A stretch of 64,000 nucleotides of DNA from positions 484,365 to 548,364 of the forward strand of contig BCKT01000007.1 of NCBI GenBank assembly GCA_003116875.1, written 5' to 3'. The translations under genes were made by a program, and so were the position numbers. Positions within the stretch are counted from its first letter, which is position 1, and each line of letters opens with the position of its first letter. The DNA comes from Takashimella koratensis. Lineage: Eukaryota; Basidiomycota; Tremellomycetes; Trichosporonales; Tetragoniomycetaceae. Of the stretch, positions 1 to 12,200 are shown piece after piece. The notes under the pieces are model-generated. The model was not told where the DNA came from. It saw only the letters and a list, made by a program, of their open reading frames with translations, and did not search any database.

Positions 1-3000
1 AATTCCTTCACCGATCTCTACAGGCGACCACAACAGCACCGGGCAAAGACCAAGTCAAGCCCATGGCCGAGGGCCTCGTCTCGCTCCTAGGCGACAGCGC
101 AGAACCCGTCCGCGCCTCCGCTGCCGAGTGTCTTGGAACCATGATGAAGATTCTCGGCGAGCGAGCGTTCAACCCTTACGTCGAGGGAGTGGCCGAGTTG
201 CAGATGGCCAAAGTCAAGGACGCGTTTGGGCGAGCAGAGATCAAGTATAGGCCAGGAGGGGCTGGGGCAGCAAAGCCTGCGCCAAAACCGGTTGCAGCGA
301 AGCCTGCCGCAAGACCTACTGCACCTGTCAAGAAGGTGAGCTGCTTTTATCACAGTCGCTAATATCACTCGCAGACACAGGATCCACCATCGTCACCGCC
401 TATCAAGGCGTCTGGGAAATTCAACACCGATTTCTTGGTGGACGAGCTTGCACCTCCGACCAAAGCACCGCCGGCGAGATTCGCACGACCAAATGTGAGT
501 ACACTAAAGCTGACACTCCTGACAACTAGGCACTCAAACCAGCCGCCTCCCCTCCCAAACCCACTCCCGCACCAAAGGCTCCTACCCCCGCTGCCCGGCC
601 AGCGCCGGCCGCGGCTGGGCCATCCAAGCCCGCTGCATCCAAAGCTGGCGCCTCGAAAACTCTTGCAGTGTCTCCGTCCGAACCAGTCAAGTACCGCTTC
701 ACTCCCGAGGACGCCGCCGCGCAGGCCGAGTCGTCCATCCCCGCCGACTACCACACCAAGCTCGCTGACGCCGCATGGAAAACCCGTCTCGAGGCCGGCG
801 AAGAGATGGTCAAGTGGGTTGGCGAAGACGGGGGCGCCGAAGCTGTTGATAGCGAAGTCATGATGCGGTTCCTCAGCAAGACGCCAGGCTGGGGCGAGAA
901 GAACTTTCAGGTCTCAGGGAAGCTGTATCAGGTCATGGCGATCATGGCGGAGAAGAGCCCTTCGTTTGGGAAACCAGCAGCGGCATTGACAATTGGACAT
1001 TTGACGGATAAATTGGGTGATCTAAAATTGAAGAAGCCTGCAGGAGACGCGTTGACCGCAATGGCGGAGAGGACGTCGTTGGCGTTTGTCTTGGCGCAAT
1101 GTAAGTGGAAATCATGGGTTTTAGCTGACATGGGCAGCGTACGAGCCAATGTCAAAGCAAAAAGCACCAAAAGCGCTTGCCGATGCTTTGACGTGGATCA
1201 AACAGCAGGTTATCGAGTTTGGGATTGGAGGGATACCTCTGCGCGATCTGATCTCATTCGTCAAGACAGCGTTGGGGAACCCGAATGCGTTGGTGCGATC
1301 AAGTGCGACGCAGCTGCTCGTGCAGGTCAAGATCTTTGTCGGCGCAGGTAAGGGACGAGCTATCACACGAGAATGCTGATGGGCTCAGATATCTCTGGCT
1401 TCATCGAGGACCTCAACCCGCAATTGCTCTCGACAATCAACAGCGAGTTTGACAAGGCCGCGGGTCAAACACCTCCCGAGCCGACCCGTCAGCAAGCCGA
1501 CCTGAAAGAAGTCGCTGCAGCTCCCGGGAAAGGAGGCAAAACCGGGGGTGCCGACCCTCTGGACGACCTCATCCCTCGTGTCGATCTCGACAAGCTCGTT
1601 GCGTCGACATCAGTGGTAGCCGATGCTCGGAGCGACGCGTGGAAGACTCGAAAGGAGGCATTCGACGCACTCAACGCCTTACTCGATATCAAGTCCAACT
1701 CGCGCCTCAAGCCGAACATGGGCGAGATTGGCGGGGTCTTGAAAAAGGCAACGGCGGATACCAATCTCGCTGTGAAGATGCTTGCTCTCGGAATCATTAG
1801 CAAGATTGCGACGGGCATGGGCCAGCCGTTTGAGAAGTATACTCGGTTGTTGGTCGCGCCCGTCGCTGCTGTGTGCGCGGACCAGAAGGCGACGACCCGC
1901 TCGGCAGCGCTTGCCTCGTTGACTGTGATTGCAGACGCGTGCGGTGGTCTCGACAGCATGTACGTGGGTCTCGCTGCGAGTCTCGAGAGCACCAACCCGG
2001 CGCTGCGTGCGTCGGTGCTTGGTTGGATCGCAGAGCGGATTGCTGTAGACCCACCGACCGCTGGATCTGATCTCGCTCCCCTTGCGGCACCGATCATCAC
2101 ATGCCTCGAAGACCGAACGGCCGATGTGCGGAAAGCCGCGGGCGCGATCCTCCCTTACGTAGTTGCGAGCGCCGGCTACGACCATGTGATGGACCAGACG
2201 AGCCGACTCAAGCCTGCGTCCAAGTCGACGATCATCCCACTGATCAACAACGCCCGGGGCGCCGCGCAGGGCATGGCAGCGGGCGGTGGTAGTGGGTCAA
2301 CAGCTTCTAGTGCGAGCTCGGCGCCGCCCGCGAGAGCGGCAGCGGGGAGACCAATGGCCAAGACGTCGTCGGTCCCGTCCAGCCCGAGGCCAGGTGCTGG
2401 GGCGTCGACAATGCCCGCTCGGCCAGCAATAGGCGCTGCGCCGGCCCGGTCACTTGCGATGAAGGCACTGTCTTCGGCCGCGCCAGCAACTTCGATCCGA
2501 CCCCCATCGACGACAAGCAGCGACGACCGGCCGTCGGGTTTGCCCAAGCCGCGCGTCCCGGGCTCCCGACCCGTCTCGGCTGCTCCGTCTGTCGCCTCGG
2601 TACATTCTACCAACGTTGCTGCGGCTGCTCGCACTGTCCCATTCATCACTGCCTCTCCCGAGGCCCGCGTCGCGCGCGCCAAGAAAGACGCAGCGAGGTG
2701 GACACTCGACCCGGGTGCTAAAGCCGATATCCTCGAGTACCTCCAACAACAGATGGAACCCCACGTCGCGCCCGAGATCATGTCGCTTTTATTCAGTAAA
2801 GATCACAAAGCTGAAGAAGACTACATGGCTGCGTTGGCTGTGACCGCCGAGTTCTACGACGAAGCGACTTCGGGATCGTTTGGGCTAGGTGGGGAAGAGT
2901 TGGTGCTCACGCAATTGGCGAATGTGGATCTGGCACTCAAGTATGCGGCAATTAGGCTGTTGTCGAATAATACACAGTTGGCGAATCGGTCGCTTGAGGT

Positions 3001-5550
3001 GATCTCGAGAGTGGTTGAGACGTTGCCAAAGCACAATGAGAGGTTCTCGGATGGAGACGCAAAGCTCTTTGTTCCAGCGCTCGTGATAAAGGTAAGCCAA
3101 GGACTGCTTCTTGGCAAGTACTGTAATGGCAAATTAACAATGTTCAGCTCGGAGACGCCAAGTTTGGTCCCAAGCTCGTGCCCGTATTCGAGATGCTGGA
3201 CCGACTCATGGCGGCTTCTCAAGTCGTCCAGCTGCTCCTCCACTACGGCCTCGAGGACAAGAGCGCAGGCAAGACGTGCAAGAACGAGTCGCTGGCGTTG
3301 ATTGAACGAGCATATCGAAAACGAGGTTCGATCTTGCGGACCAAGGACGACAAGGGGTTGTACGAGGCTGTGGCCAAGTGTATCTCGGATAGCGGGACGA
3401 GGAACGCCGCGCTTAGCGTCATGGCGTGAGTGCAAAGTTTGCCTGGGATATCGAAAAGAGCGTTGCTAATGCGAATCGTATTTGTAACAGTCTCCTTCAA
3501 CTGCAAGGAGAGTCAAAGGCCCTGCAAGCGGTGATCGAAGCCATGCCAGCATCTAGCAAGGATATGCTTGCGAATCGACGCGCAACGATGGCAGCGGCCA
3601 AGACGGGACCGGCTACGGCAGCACCTGCGTCCGCTCGAGCTGACGGAGTGATCGGCTCGCCGTCTCCGCCTCGGGCGAGGACAGTCGCTACTCCGGGTAG
3701 ACTAGCGGCCACGCCGCGATCCGGGACGACTTCGGCGAGCTCGAGCCGACCAACCAGCGCGACTCCACGTGCTGCTGCGCCCGCTGCGTCGGGTCTACCC
3801 CGCCTCGCAGGATCCATGGCTACCAGCCGCCTTCCCGCACCCCGCCCTGTCGAATCGGCGATCCCGACCGTCAAGCCGTCTCTACAGCCGCTCGGTCGGC
3901 CGTCCATGGCCCCGGCCCCGGCTCAGCAGTTCAGCCCAACCCCCGAATCTAACGGCGAGTACGAGAGCCGTCCCACGTCTGCTGTCCCTTCACGGTCGTC
4001 ATCGGGCACGAGCCGGGCCGATGCCGTGATCAACGCGATCCTCACGACAAACCGGACCGCCAAGCTCGACGGACTTCGGAAACTGCAAGAGGTACTCATC
4101 GAGCAGCCCGAAATGATGCGGAACCACTTGCCACCACTGGTCGCTGCGCTCACCGAGGTGATGGCGGACGCCTTCTCGCCGCCGGAGAACTTGCTCGAGA
4201 GCGACGGGTACCGCGTGATCAAGCACACGGCAAGCGCGGCGACATGTCTATGTGTCGAGAGCGACTTGATTGTGTCGATCGACTATGACACTCTTCGCAC
4301 CCTCTTGACTTCCCTGACGAAGCACCTCGTCCAGGTGGACATGGTCGAGAGTGGAGGGGAGCAGCAAGTACAGTTACAGCTCCAGCAGCTCTCCAAGTTC
4401 TTCAACGGTGTCCTCCTTGCCGCGCTCGCCAAGCCCGACAGGTTCCTCGTGTACCGAGTCATGCTCCGGATGTTGCTTGACATGACCAAGGACTTTGAGC
4501 TCGGTCGACCCTCCGTCGACTCGCTCGAAGCTCACCATGCCGACCTTGTCCTCAAGTGTCTCTGGAAGCGTTGCAAGCTTCTCGACGACGACCTGCGACA
4601 AGGCCGGGTCCAGCCCGGTCCCATCTTGCAGTTGATCGAAGAGTTCCTTACCCCCGTCGGTCCAACCGAGTATCGCCAACGTCATGCGGACGGTGTGGCG
4701 CTAGGTGAACTCCCACTCCGAACGGCAAAGACGATGCTCCAGCGACTGGTAGTTTGGACGAAAGAGACCGATCAAGAGGTGTACGAGATCCTCCTCTCCC
4801 AATTCGGAGATGGAGCGGCGGATACGATTGTGTATACGTATCTTTTCCGGATCGCGAACCAGGTTTCGGATCGGCCGACACCAAGGTCGAACGCGACCCT
4901 CGCTTCGCAGGTGGGACAGCAAAGGTCGAGGCAGACATCGACGACTTCGACGTTGACAAATGCGACCGTGAGCGCACCGCCCTCGCCACCGAAACCAATG
5001 TCGGAGGCGGAGAAACTCGTCGCACAGCTTAAACTCGACTCGAGGCCTGAGGTGAGTGGTGGCGTTGGTGAACTGGGCGGGAGGGAGACTGCCTGCAGTG
5101 ATTGAGACGCCGAGACTGGCGTGATCAAGTGGAAAAAGCTAACCGCGTCACTTGCAGAACCTTGACTTGGTGTACGCGTACATGAAGCAAAGCCCTGAAC
5201 ATGCCGCCGAGGTCGACGCTGCGATCCATGCGCACTTGACGCAGACAGTGCAGCTGTATGTGATTCGGATGCTGCACCAGCGCAGCAACGCCGATGCCCG
5301 TGAGTAGCGTCTGTCAATATGGAGCATTCCTTCACTCCGGGGTCCCTAGCCGTACCATGCTTACACGTCACCCCCTATCAACGCGCTGACCACCCCAGCC
5401 CCATCGCCCGTCCGCTCCCCACTTGGCGAGACATACGCCTACGTCCCTGCCCCACCTTCTCTCCCTTCCACATCCACCTCTATCCCATCCTCGACCTCGG
5501 CCCCGATCGTCCACCGCCCGATCCCCGTTCCTCGTCGCTCGACCGCCTGA
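1..5550 (+). CDS. STU2: XMAP215/Dis1/Stu2-family microtubule polymerase (5' partial)
   Basis: Plus-end tracking microtubule polymerase that binds tubulin through TOG domains at kinetochores, spindle poles and growing ends. The window starts inside TOG1; the open frame begins at base 3. Exons read 3-335, 375-494, 530-1100, 1138-1347, 1389-3091, 3148-3425, 3491-5051, 5158-5299 and 5399-5550, giving 1689 residues in frame without the N-terminus. TOG1 ends near base 250 (AAECLGTMMK is typical). Four more TOG-like HEAT arrays start near 755, 1560, 2660 and 4010. Two carry the intra-HEAT tryptophan before a basic residue (AAWKTR, DAWKTR). They are separated by Ser/Pro/Ala-rich basic linkers (2280-2600, 3600-4010) that probably bind the lattice. 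Budding and fission yeast homologues have two TOGs, so this layout is closer to animal XMAP215. The reading frame stops at TGA 5548-5550 but stays open beyond it (see next entry). Identity is strong; the exact C-terminus is not. Confidence 0.9.
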
Positions 5551-5763
5551 CCCTCGACCGTCATCGTGGACAAGTCGATCCCTCTAGACGAACAGATGAG
5601 GCAGTTGAAAGCGGTATTCCAACAGCGTCAACCGCTAGGTACGGCGACGCACGATAACGATGGGGATTCGGTAGGGTTGGCACTCGGGAGTGTAGGTGGA
5701 GGTTTGGGACATGTGGCGCAGAATGGGAATGGGAATGGGAATGTGGAAGGGGAAGAGATTTGA
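5551..5763 (+). other. Open in-frame continuation behind the STU2 stop codon
   Basis: After TGA 5548-5550 the same frame stays open for 70 codons to a second TGA at 5761-5763. The segment begins with a hydrophobic/acidic stretch containing DKSIPLDEQMRQLK, which looks like an ordinary helical protein segment, and ends in a Gly/Asn-rich tail. Possible explanations are stop-codon readthrough (the stop is followed by C), a sequencing or strain-specific nonsense change, or an unrecognised intron. I see no convincing donor/acceptor pair removing the stop. The region could also simply be 3' UTR. Confidence 0.35.
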
Positions 5764-6276
5764 GGGTTAGATTGTAGATATTGATGGAAAGTAAGGAGGA
5801 GGTAGAGAAGAAGGGAAGAGTGGGGTTGCGTCTGGGCTATGAGTCAGTCTACATCTCTTATTCGTATTCGATCAAGTGTTGGGGTTTGTCTTCTTCGTCT
5901 TCGTCTTCAACTTGGTATTTCGTATTTCGTGATCGTGTTCGTGTCTCTCAACCTGCTATATCTTGTTCGTCAGCGGTCCGTCTGAGACAGGGTGACTTAT
6001 TCACATGCATTGCATGGCCTTCGCGCAGAAGTCGTATGACCGCGTGAGCGAGCTGCAACGTTCATTGAATTCATCTCAGACATATGGAGGGTACGGAATC
6101 AGTGTACTTGATTTATAGCTGTATCGCAAGTCTTGCAAGTCTTGAATCGCAGCTCTTGAGGCTGCTTTTTAGCATATATGAGAGAGGAAACGTCTACGTG
6201 ACGAGGAGGGTTGGGATGGGTTCTTTGTTTCAGACAAGGTCATTAAATCATCTCCTACGCTGATGTCTAGCAGTCA
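5764..6276. other. Intergenic region between convergent STU2 and RCC1
   Basis: 513 bp holding the 3' ends of two convergent genes. T-rich and TCTTCG-rich stretches are present near 5880-5910. I see no convincing gene, repeat or structured RNA. Confidence 0.6.
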
Positions 6277-8625
6277 TTACTCGTTGTCTTGGAGCTGGGC
6301 AAGGAGGACACAGTGTTGTCCGCCCGCAGACGCGGCAACGGCGCGATACGGCTTGAGTTGCTTGAGATTTAGGTCAGTTGGTGCTCTTGGGACAAGAGTA
6401 GATCAGAAGATAGGAGAGAACGGGATGATGGTAAACGTCAGACTCACCTTGCTACGGACGAGAGTAGGGACTTCGGCGGTCTCCTCGGACCCAAGGCCGA
6501 GCTGGGCTTGGTCTAGATATGGTCGTCAGTCAAACCTCAAAGGTCAAGCGAGCTTCCCATTCAAGGTAGAAGAGCCCGAAATTCCACTCACTGCCCAGAC
6601 CCCAGCTGTACACATGACCCGAGGCCGAGACGGCAAGGTTGTGTCGCGTCCCAGCAGAGATGCAAGCAATCGGGTTATCCGATGACTTGGAGTCGGCGTA
6701 GTCTGGGAATTCGGGGACAACCTCGTACGATTTGGGGATGGGCGGGAAGCAGACCTGAAGCCAGTAGAGTTTAAGCAGAAGACAGGGTTAGCTCCCATGA
6801 AGATTCTTAGAGGAAGGGTCAGAGCCCAGACTCACGCGGACGGGCTCCGGGACGTATTCGCCGAGCGGAACGCGCAGACTCGCTTGAGCCTCTGCGAGCT
6901 CGGCCTCTGCCTTTTCCATTACCTCCTCGTCGACACCTTGCTTCGCTTTGAGCTCGTCGACTTTTGCTTGCGCAGTCACGGCTCTCGCCTCTTTCCCCTT
7001 CCTGGTCTCTTCTCGGCGCTCCTTGAGCCCCTCCTGCGCCGGGTGGTCTTCCCCCAAACCCAGCTCGTTGGCGTCACATCGACCACACGCCCAGACCTCC
7101 CCATTGTCAAAGCGGAAGAGCGAGTGGTGCTCTCCTCCCGCAATCTCGACAACCCGCGCGCCCCCGTGCGCCGAGGGGGACAGCTCATCCACCTGCGTCG
7201 GGATAGTGATCATCTCTTCGTCCCCACCGCGCGAGGACGAAATCCCCGTCTGGTGGAAAGTATTCAGACCCCAAGCCCAGACAGTCCCGTTGACGTCGAC
7301 AGCGAAAGAGTGGTAGATTCCCGCAGCGACGTGGACGATGTTACGCAGACCCAAACGCTCAGGCTCGAGAGCGTTGAGTTTGCGCCGCTCGATGATACGT
7401 CGACCAAGTTGGTTCTGCTGACCGTTGCCCCAGACGTAGACATGACCCGTCGTCGTCAATGCCAGCACATGATCCGAGCCACATGAAACTGAGGAGACCT
7501 GGACCTTGGACAAGGAAGGCAAGGGGATGGGAGTGAACTGGAACGGCTTGTGGCCCGGGACACCGTCAAACCCAAGCACGCCGTCGTTCGACTGTGACGA
7601 TTAGATTGGCAAATGTCGGCGATGGAAACCACCAACTTACGCGAAAGCTACCCCAAGCACGCAACTCGCCCTTGTCCGAGAGCGCAACGCTGACACTGTC
7701 TCCCGCAGCGACCTTGACCGCACGGAACCCTTCGTCCTTGAGGCTCTTCACTACAAGCGGCCACGTCTCAAAGTCCTCGGCTGGGAGGGTCGAGCCCGGG
7801 TTCGCTGGGTCAGGGTTGTTTGCGGTTTCCCGACCAAGCGCGGCGTTGTCGTTAATGCCCCATGATCGGACCTGCCGATTGTTAATGCCACACAAGGCAA
7901 GGGATATACTCACCTGGCCAGCTTCGTCAATGGCGAGGGTGTGCATTCCGCCACAAGCCACCGCCTCCAACCCACCTGACCCTGGCTTGCCGTCACGGCT
8001 CAGCTCGCCCTTCTCCCTCAACTCCTCAAGGCTGTGCACGGTGTCAGCTTTATCAATCCTAAAGCTGAGCTATTGCCCGACTTACGGCTTGTGGAGCTGG
8101 GGGCGCGGCTTTTCGTCGAGGTCATCAGGACCAGTACCGAACTGGCCCATGTCGCCGGTCCCAAACACGAAAAGGACCTTGCCGGGGACGGAAGGAGCTT
8201 GAATACGTCAGGTTACGACAACGCTGATTGATCTCCAGAGTTAGAACTCACCGGGAGGCTGGGCGATGACATTTCGGTACTGCCCACTGACGCTCGAGCG
8301 GCGTCGGGATTTGCTCGGAGCCTCGTCAGCGAGGTCGGCGACTCTGCCTTTCCGCTTGGGCGCTGGCGCAGCTGCCTCGGATGCAGCGTCTCCATTCGTC
8401 TCTTTCTTCTCCTCGGCATCCTTCTTGCCGTCTCCGTTGGCCACTGCGTTGGTCTGGGCGGCAGGGGCAGCCGGGGTGGCGGGCTTGGCCTTGGAGGCTG
8501 GAGCTGCCTTGGAAGTTGGAGCTGCCTTTGAGGCGGGTTTTGAGGAGGCGGCTGGCAAGGGGTCAGCCAAGGGGGTCTTAACGTGTACGACTCGTCAGGC
8601 AGTAGTACTGACCGCGGGGAGGCAT
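6277..8625 (-). CDS. RCC1: RCC1/Pim1/Srm1-type guanine nucleotide exchange factor for Ran
   Basis: Chromatin-bound exchange factor that loads GTP on Ran and so sets nuclear transport and spindle assembly. Nine exons (8625-8613, 8551-8252, 8197-8086, 8031-7914, 7871-7641, 7591-6836, 6754-6592, 6512-6448, 6360-6277) give 613 residues in frame. The start MPPR is on a 13-nt exon; a GTCAGT donor joins it to an Ala/Lys-rich, basic N-tail (about residues 5-100) ending in a KRKGR/KSRRR nuclear-localisation-like cluster. The beta-propeller follows, with repeat signatures such as VFGTGDMGQFG, CGGMHTLAID, VRSWGINDNAALG, VYVWGNGQQNQLG and VYSWGLG. A charged, probably coiled insertion of roughly 65-70 residues (Glu/Lys/Ala, starting after LGLGEDHPAQEG) sits inside the propeller near 6840-7045. 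Convergent with STU2 and head-to-head with WEE1. Confidence 0.93.
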
Positions 8626-8948
8626 GGTGAGAGTGTTGTGATGGCGAGGATGGTGGTGTTGAGACGAGGTCAAGAGGTAGAGGAGACTGCAACTCGAACG
8701 CGGATGACCAAAAACGTCCAGCCGTGGAGATTATGTAATCTGGGAGTGTCACGTGAGCGAGGTTCGCACTGCTTATGTAATACCCCCCTCCTTTGTTTAC
8801 TTTTTTTTTCGCCTCGCCTGCGCCTATTTTAGTGCCTTTTTTGTGACCCTCCTTTGAGAGGTGTGTGTGGCGACTGATTTCTTTTCCTGTCCGCTGGGGG
8901 GGACACGGAAGCAATTAGCGCGGTTTTAGCTTCCTTTGGCATTTGTTG

Positions 8949-8991
<43 letters not shown>

Positions 8992-9229
8992 TAGTCACCC
9001 TTCCTGACGACACTGGAACCATTCATGCGGTCACTGCTCATCTACACATTCATCCTTGATACATTCTCATCCATTCTCATCCACCTCAACACCACACCTC
9101 TCCTCGACGTCAACACACGTACCCCTCTCTCGTTCTCAACATAAAACAAGGTTGTCCCTTTTCCCTGTTCCCGTTTCCCATTCCACATCCCCATACTCCC
9201 TCATCCTATCCACACCCGACTGTATCGAT
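8626..9229. promoter_or_regulatory. Shared RCC1/WEE1 divergent promoter region
   Basis: The 604 bp between the two start codons must hold both promoters. It contains a T tract near 8800, a TG microsatellite at 8952-8990 and a CT/CAC-rich leader before the WEE1 start (9040-9220). I cannot assign specific factor sites. Confidence 0.5.
8952..8990 (+). repeat. (TG)n microsatellite, 39 bp
   Basis: Uninterrupted alternating TG between RCC1 and WEE1. Alternating purine-pyrimidine DNA of this length can form Z-DNA and is usually polymorphic. Confidence 0.95.
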
Positions 9230-12200
9230 ATGACCACCACCATGTGCGCGACACCGCTTCACCCGCACAGCCCAAATCCAAATAGACACCTCTTTGCACC
9301 CACCCCTGCTTCCTCAGCCTCCGCTGCATCCTCATCTTCCTCGTCCACTGTCGCCTTGTCGTCCCGTGCACGGCCTTGTCGCTCCCCAAAGCGAGTCAAG
9401 GCGACGCCGCCTACGGGATCGTCTGCGCACGCATCGGCTAGCACCCACGGATCTCACCATCATCACTCCCATGGCCTATCCAGTGCTGGGTCGTCCTCAT
9501 CCGCGCTCGGCTCCGCCAATGGCCACCGGCGAACGCGCGCGTCGACAAAGGGGCCGGAGGAGGGGATCAATGGCGGCGGGCTGGGTCTCGGAACAGGAAT
9601 GGGGGTGCGAATGATGTATGCCGCAACGAGCCCTTGCAGGAGTCCTGGAGTACATGAAGGCGGCTGGGGGAAAGCCCAGAGGAGGCGGGAGATGTCGGTT
9701 CCATTGGTGAGTGGGCGCATCGAAATTTTTCCCCTCTACACATTGCATCGTCTAACTCGATTGCAGCTCTCTCAAACGCTCTCCCACTTCTCCCTCTCTC
9801 AATCGACCCCTCCACTCTCCACCACCTCGCCTCGAGTACTTCCAACCTCACAAGGTTCAGCTTCGCGATCACCTCTCGCAACCACGACTCCACGACGATC
9901 TCTCCAACCTCTCCCACCCCTCACCACCCCATCCATGATGCCATCCGGCGAACTCGTCTACCCCAGCACCGCACCCCTTCCATCTCTTCCCAACTTCCTC
10001 GGCAGTCCGTTCAACACCAAAACCCGCGGCGACTACTTTTACCACCTCTCAACCTCGCCCATTGCGTTCAGGCAGCAGCGCGAGTCGATGTCGAGTGTGA
10101 TCGAGCCGCCAGAGTTTGAATTGGGCTGGGAGAGTAATCATGAATCTGGAGATATCAAAGTCGGCGCGAAACACAGGTCCGAGTGGCTCGAGGAGGAGAC
10201 AGAGTGGATTGCCGATCGGCCGTTTGAGTCGAACGACATCGACGACGAGGTCTCGCACCACCACTTGCGGTCTTATACTTCCTCGACAAAGGGCCACAGC
10301 CTCGAGGGTCGACGACGACGCGACACCTCTGGATCTTCCTCATCCGTCGATGACCTCAGTGGGAGCGGGACCAGCACGTCTTCGCTCTCCTCGCTCGTTC
10401 GTCAGTTTGGCGATCATAGCCACCGGCCAAGTGTGATCACGATCTGGGGGGACGAGCTCCACCCCCGCCTGGATGACGAGGACGAGCAACCGGCTACTCC
10501 AAGTCGAGACCTCTTCACGAAAAGCGAGGGCGGGATTCACATCACCTCTCTGTCGACACTATCAAGCCCTGCCCTGTCGCCCCTGGTTGAGAAGCGCGCG
10601 CTTCGGTTGTCAACAACCAGCACCGCGCTCCATTCGCCTGCCAACTCGCCGCTCACTCACCAACGGACCACCTCGTCCGCGACTGTTGTCCCTCGTGACA
10701 GCTGCGTTAGTCCGGTATCCAAACCTGTCCTCTCCAGATCACCACTGGCCAACCTGCTCCCTCGATTGATGAGCTCACGAATCACCGGGGCTAAACAGCT
10801 CCGAAACTCGCCCCAAGACTTTGACACGTCTCACGAGGACACGGACACCGAGGACGTTGGCACAACTATCTTGGGCAGTCCTAAACCTCGCACGTCGACC
10901 GAGGGCCGCGAAGACTCTCCCGAGGGAATCTCGGGTACCATCGGTCTCGGCATTTTCCAGACTTCCCCATCTGACCCGTCACCACCACTCAGGCGATCAC
11001 AGCGAAACAGCCCACAAGCACCAACCCCTGCGCAGAGGTCCAAACCCGGTCGTCGATCGGCGCACAACTCGGCGGCAAAAGCGACACCTGCGACTCTCGT
11101 CCAGCCCCGTATCAGGCCGACTTTACGCCGAGGCGTCACTGAGCCGCACATGTCAAAGTCTCAATCCCAGGGCGCGTTCGACACCCCGCCCGCTCACCTC
11201 TTTGGCGACGTGAAGCCGTCGCCCGCGGCGTTCGCATCCACGGGGCTGGTGAAGAAGAAGGGCGCGAGGCTGAGTATCCCGCACTTTGGTGACGCGGGGG
11301 CACCGATGGGCAAAGCGAGGAGCTGGTCGTCGTTGTCTCGTTTCGACAGGGCCGTAGGTGACTCTGGGCCGACCGAGCTCGTCACATCGCCTGGGAGCCC
11401 GCTTTCGCCGATCCGAATGGGTGACGTCGCGGCTGGCCTGCACCGAGGGCCGAGGACTATCTCGGGAGCAGCACCGATCCCCAAGTCTCGCGGTTTGCGA
11501 AGGAAGAGGAGCACAATGTTTACTTCGAGCGGGAGTATTGGCAGCGAAGGTGGGATTGAGAGGTTGATGACTTCGCCTGCGACGCCGACCAAGCCTTTTG
11601 TACATGGTAAGTTAGTCTGAGTAGAACTAGCTAACAACCTGCAGCTTTTACCGTTGGTATTTCGACGCCATCACCGACGAGCGCGGCGACGCTGTATCCG
11701 TTTGCGCCGTCTACCGCGATGACTGTGAGCAGTCCGACCGACTCGACGGGGGCTGTTGCCACACCCGTTGGCGCAGGACCGGTCGCAAGGATTCGTGAGC
11801 TCGCGCGCGGTCCTGTCGCCCGCACGTCCAATCCCATGTTGGCTGCTGCGTACCACGCGTCTGCCCCAGTCACCGCCCAGTCAAGCCGCTTTGACACCGA
11901 TGCGAGGAAGGACAACAAGAACGGCGTGATTGGCCACGCTGGATCGAACCGACTGGAAAGGGACTTCCACCTGATCCAGTCTGTCGGAAGTGGAGAGTTT
12001 AGTAAAGTTTGGAAAGTCAAGGAGAAGGCGACGGGCAAGCTATGGGCTGTCAAGGCTGGCAAGCCGTACAGCGGGGTCAAAAACAGGTGAGTCGGGTGCT
12101 AGGAGCGGTACTGATGGCTGCAGACTGCGACAACTGGAGGAAGCCTCAATCCTGCGTCAGATGTCACTCGCGCCTCACCCTCATGTGGTCGACTTTGTCG

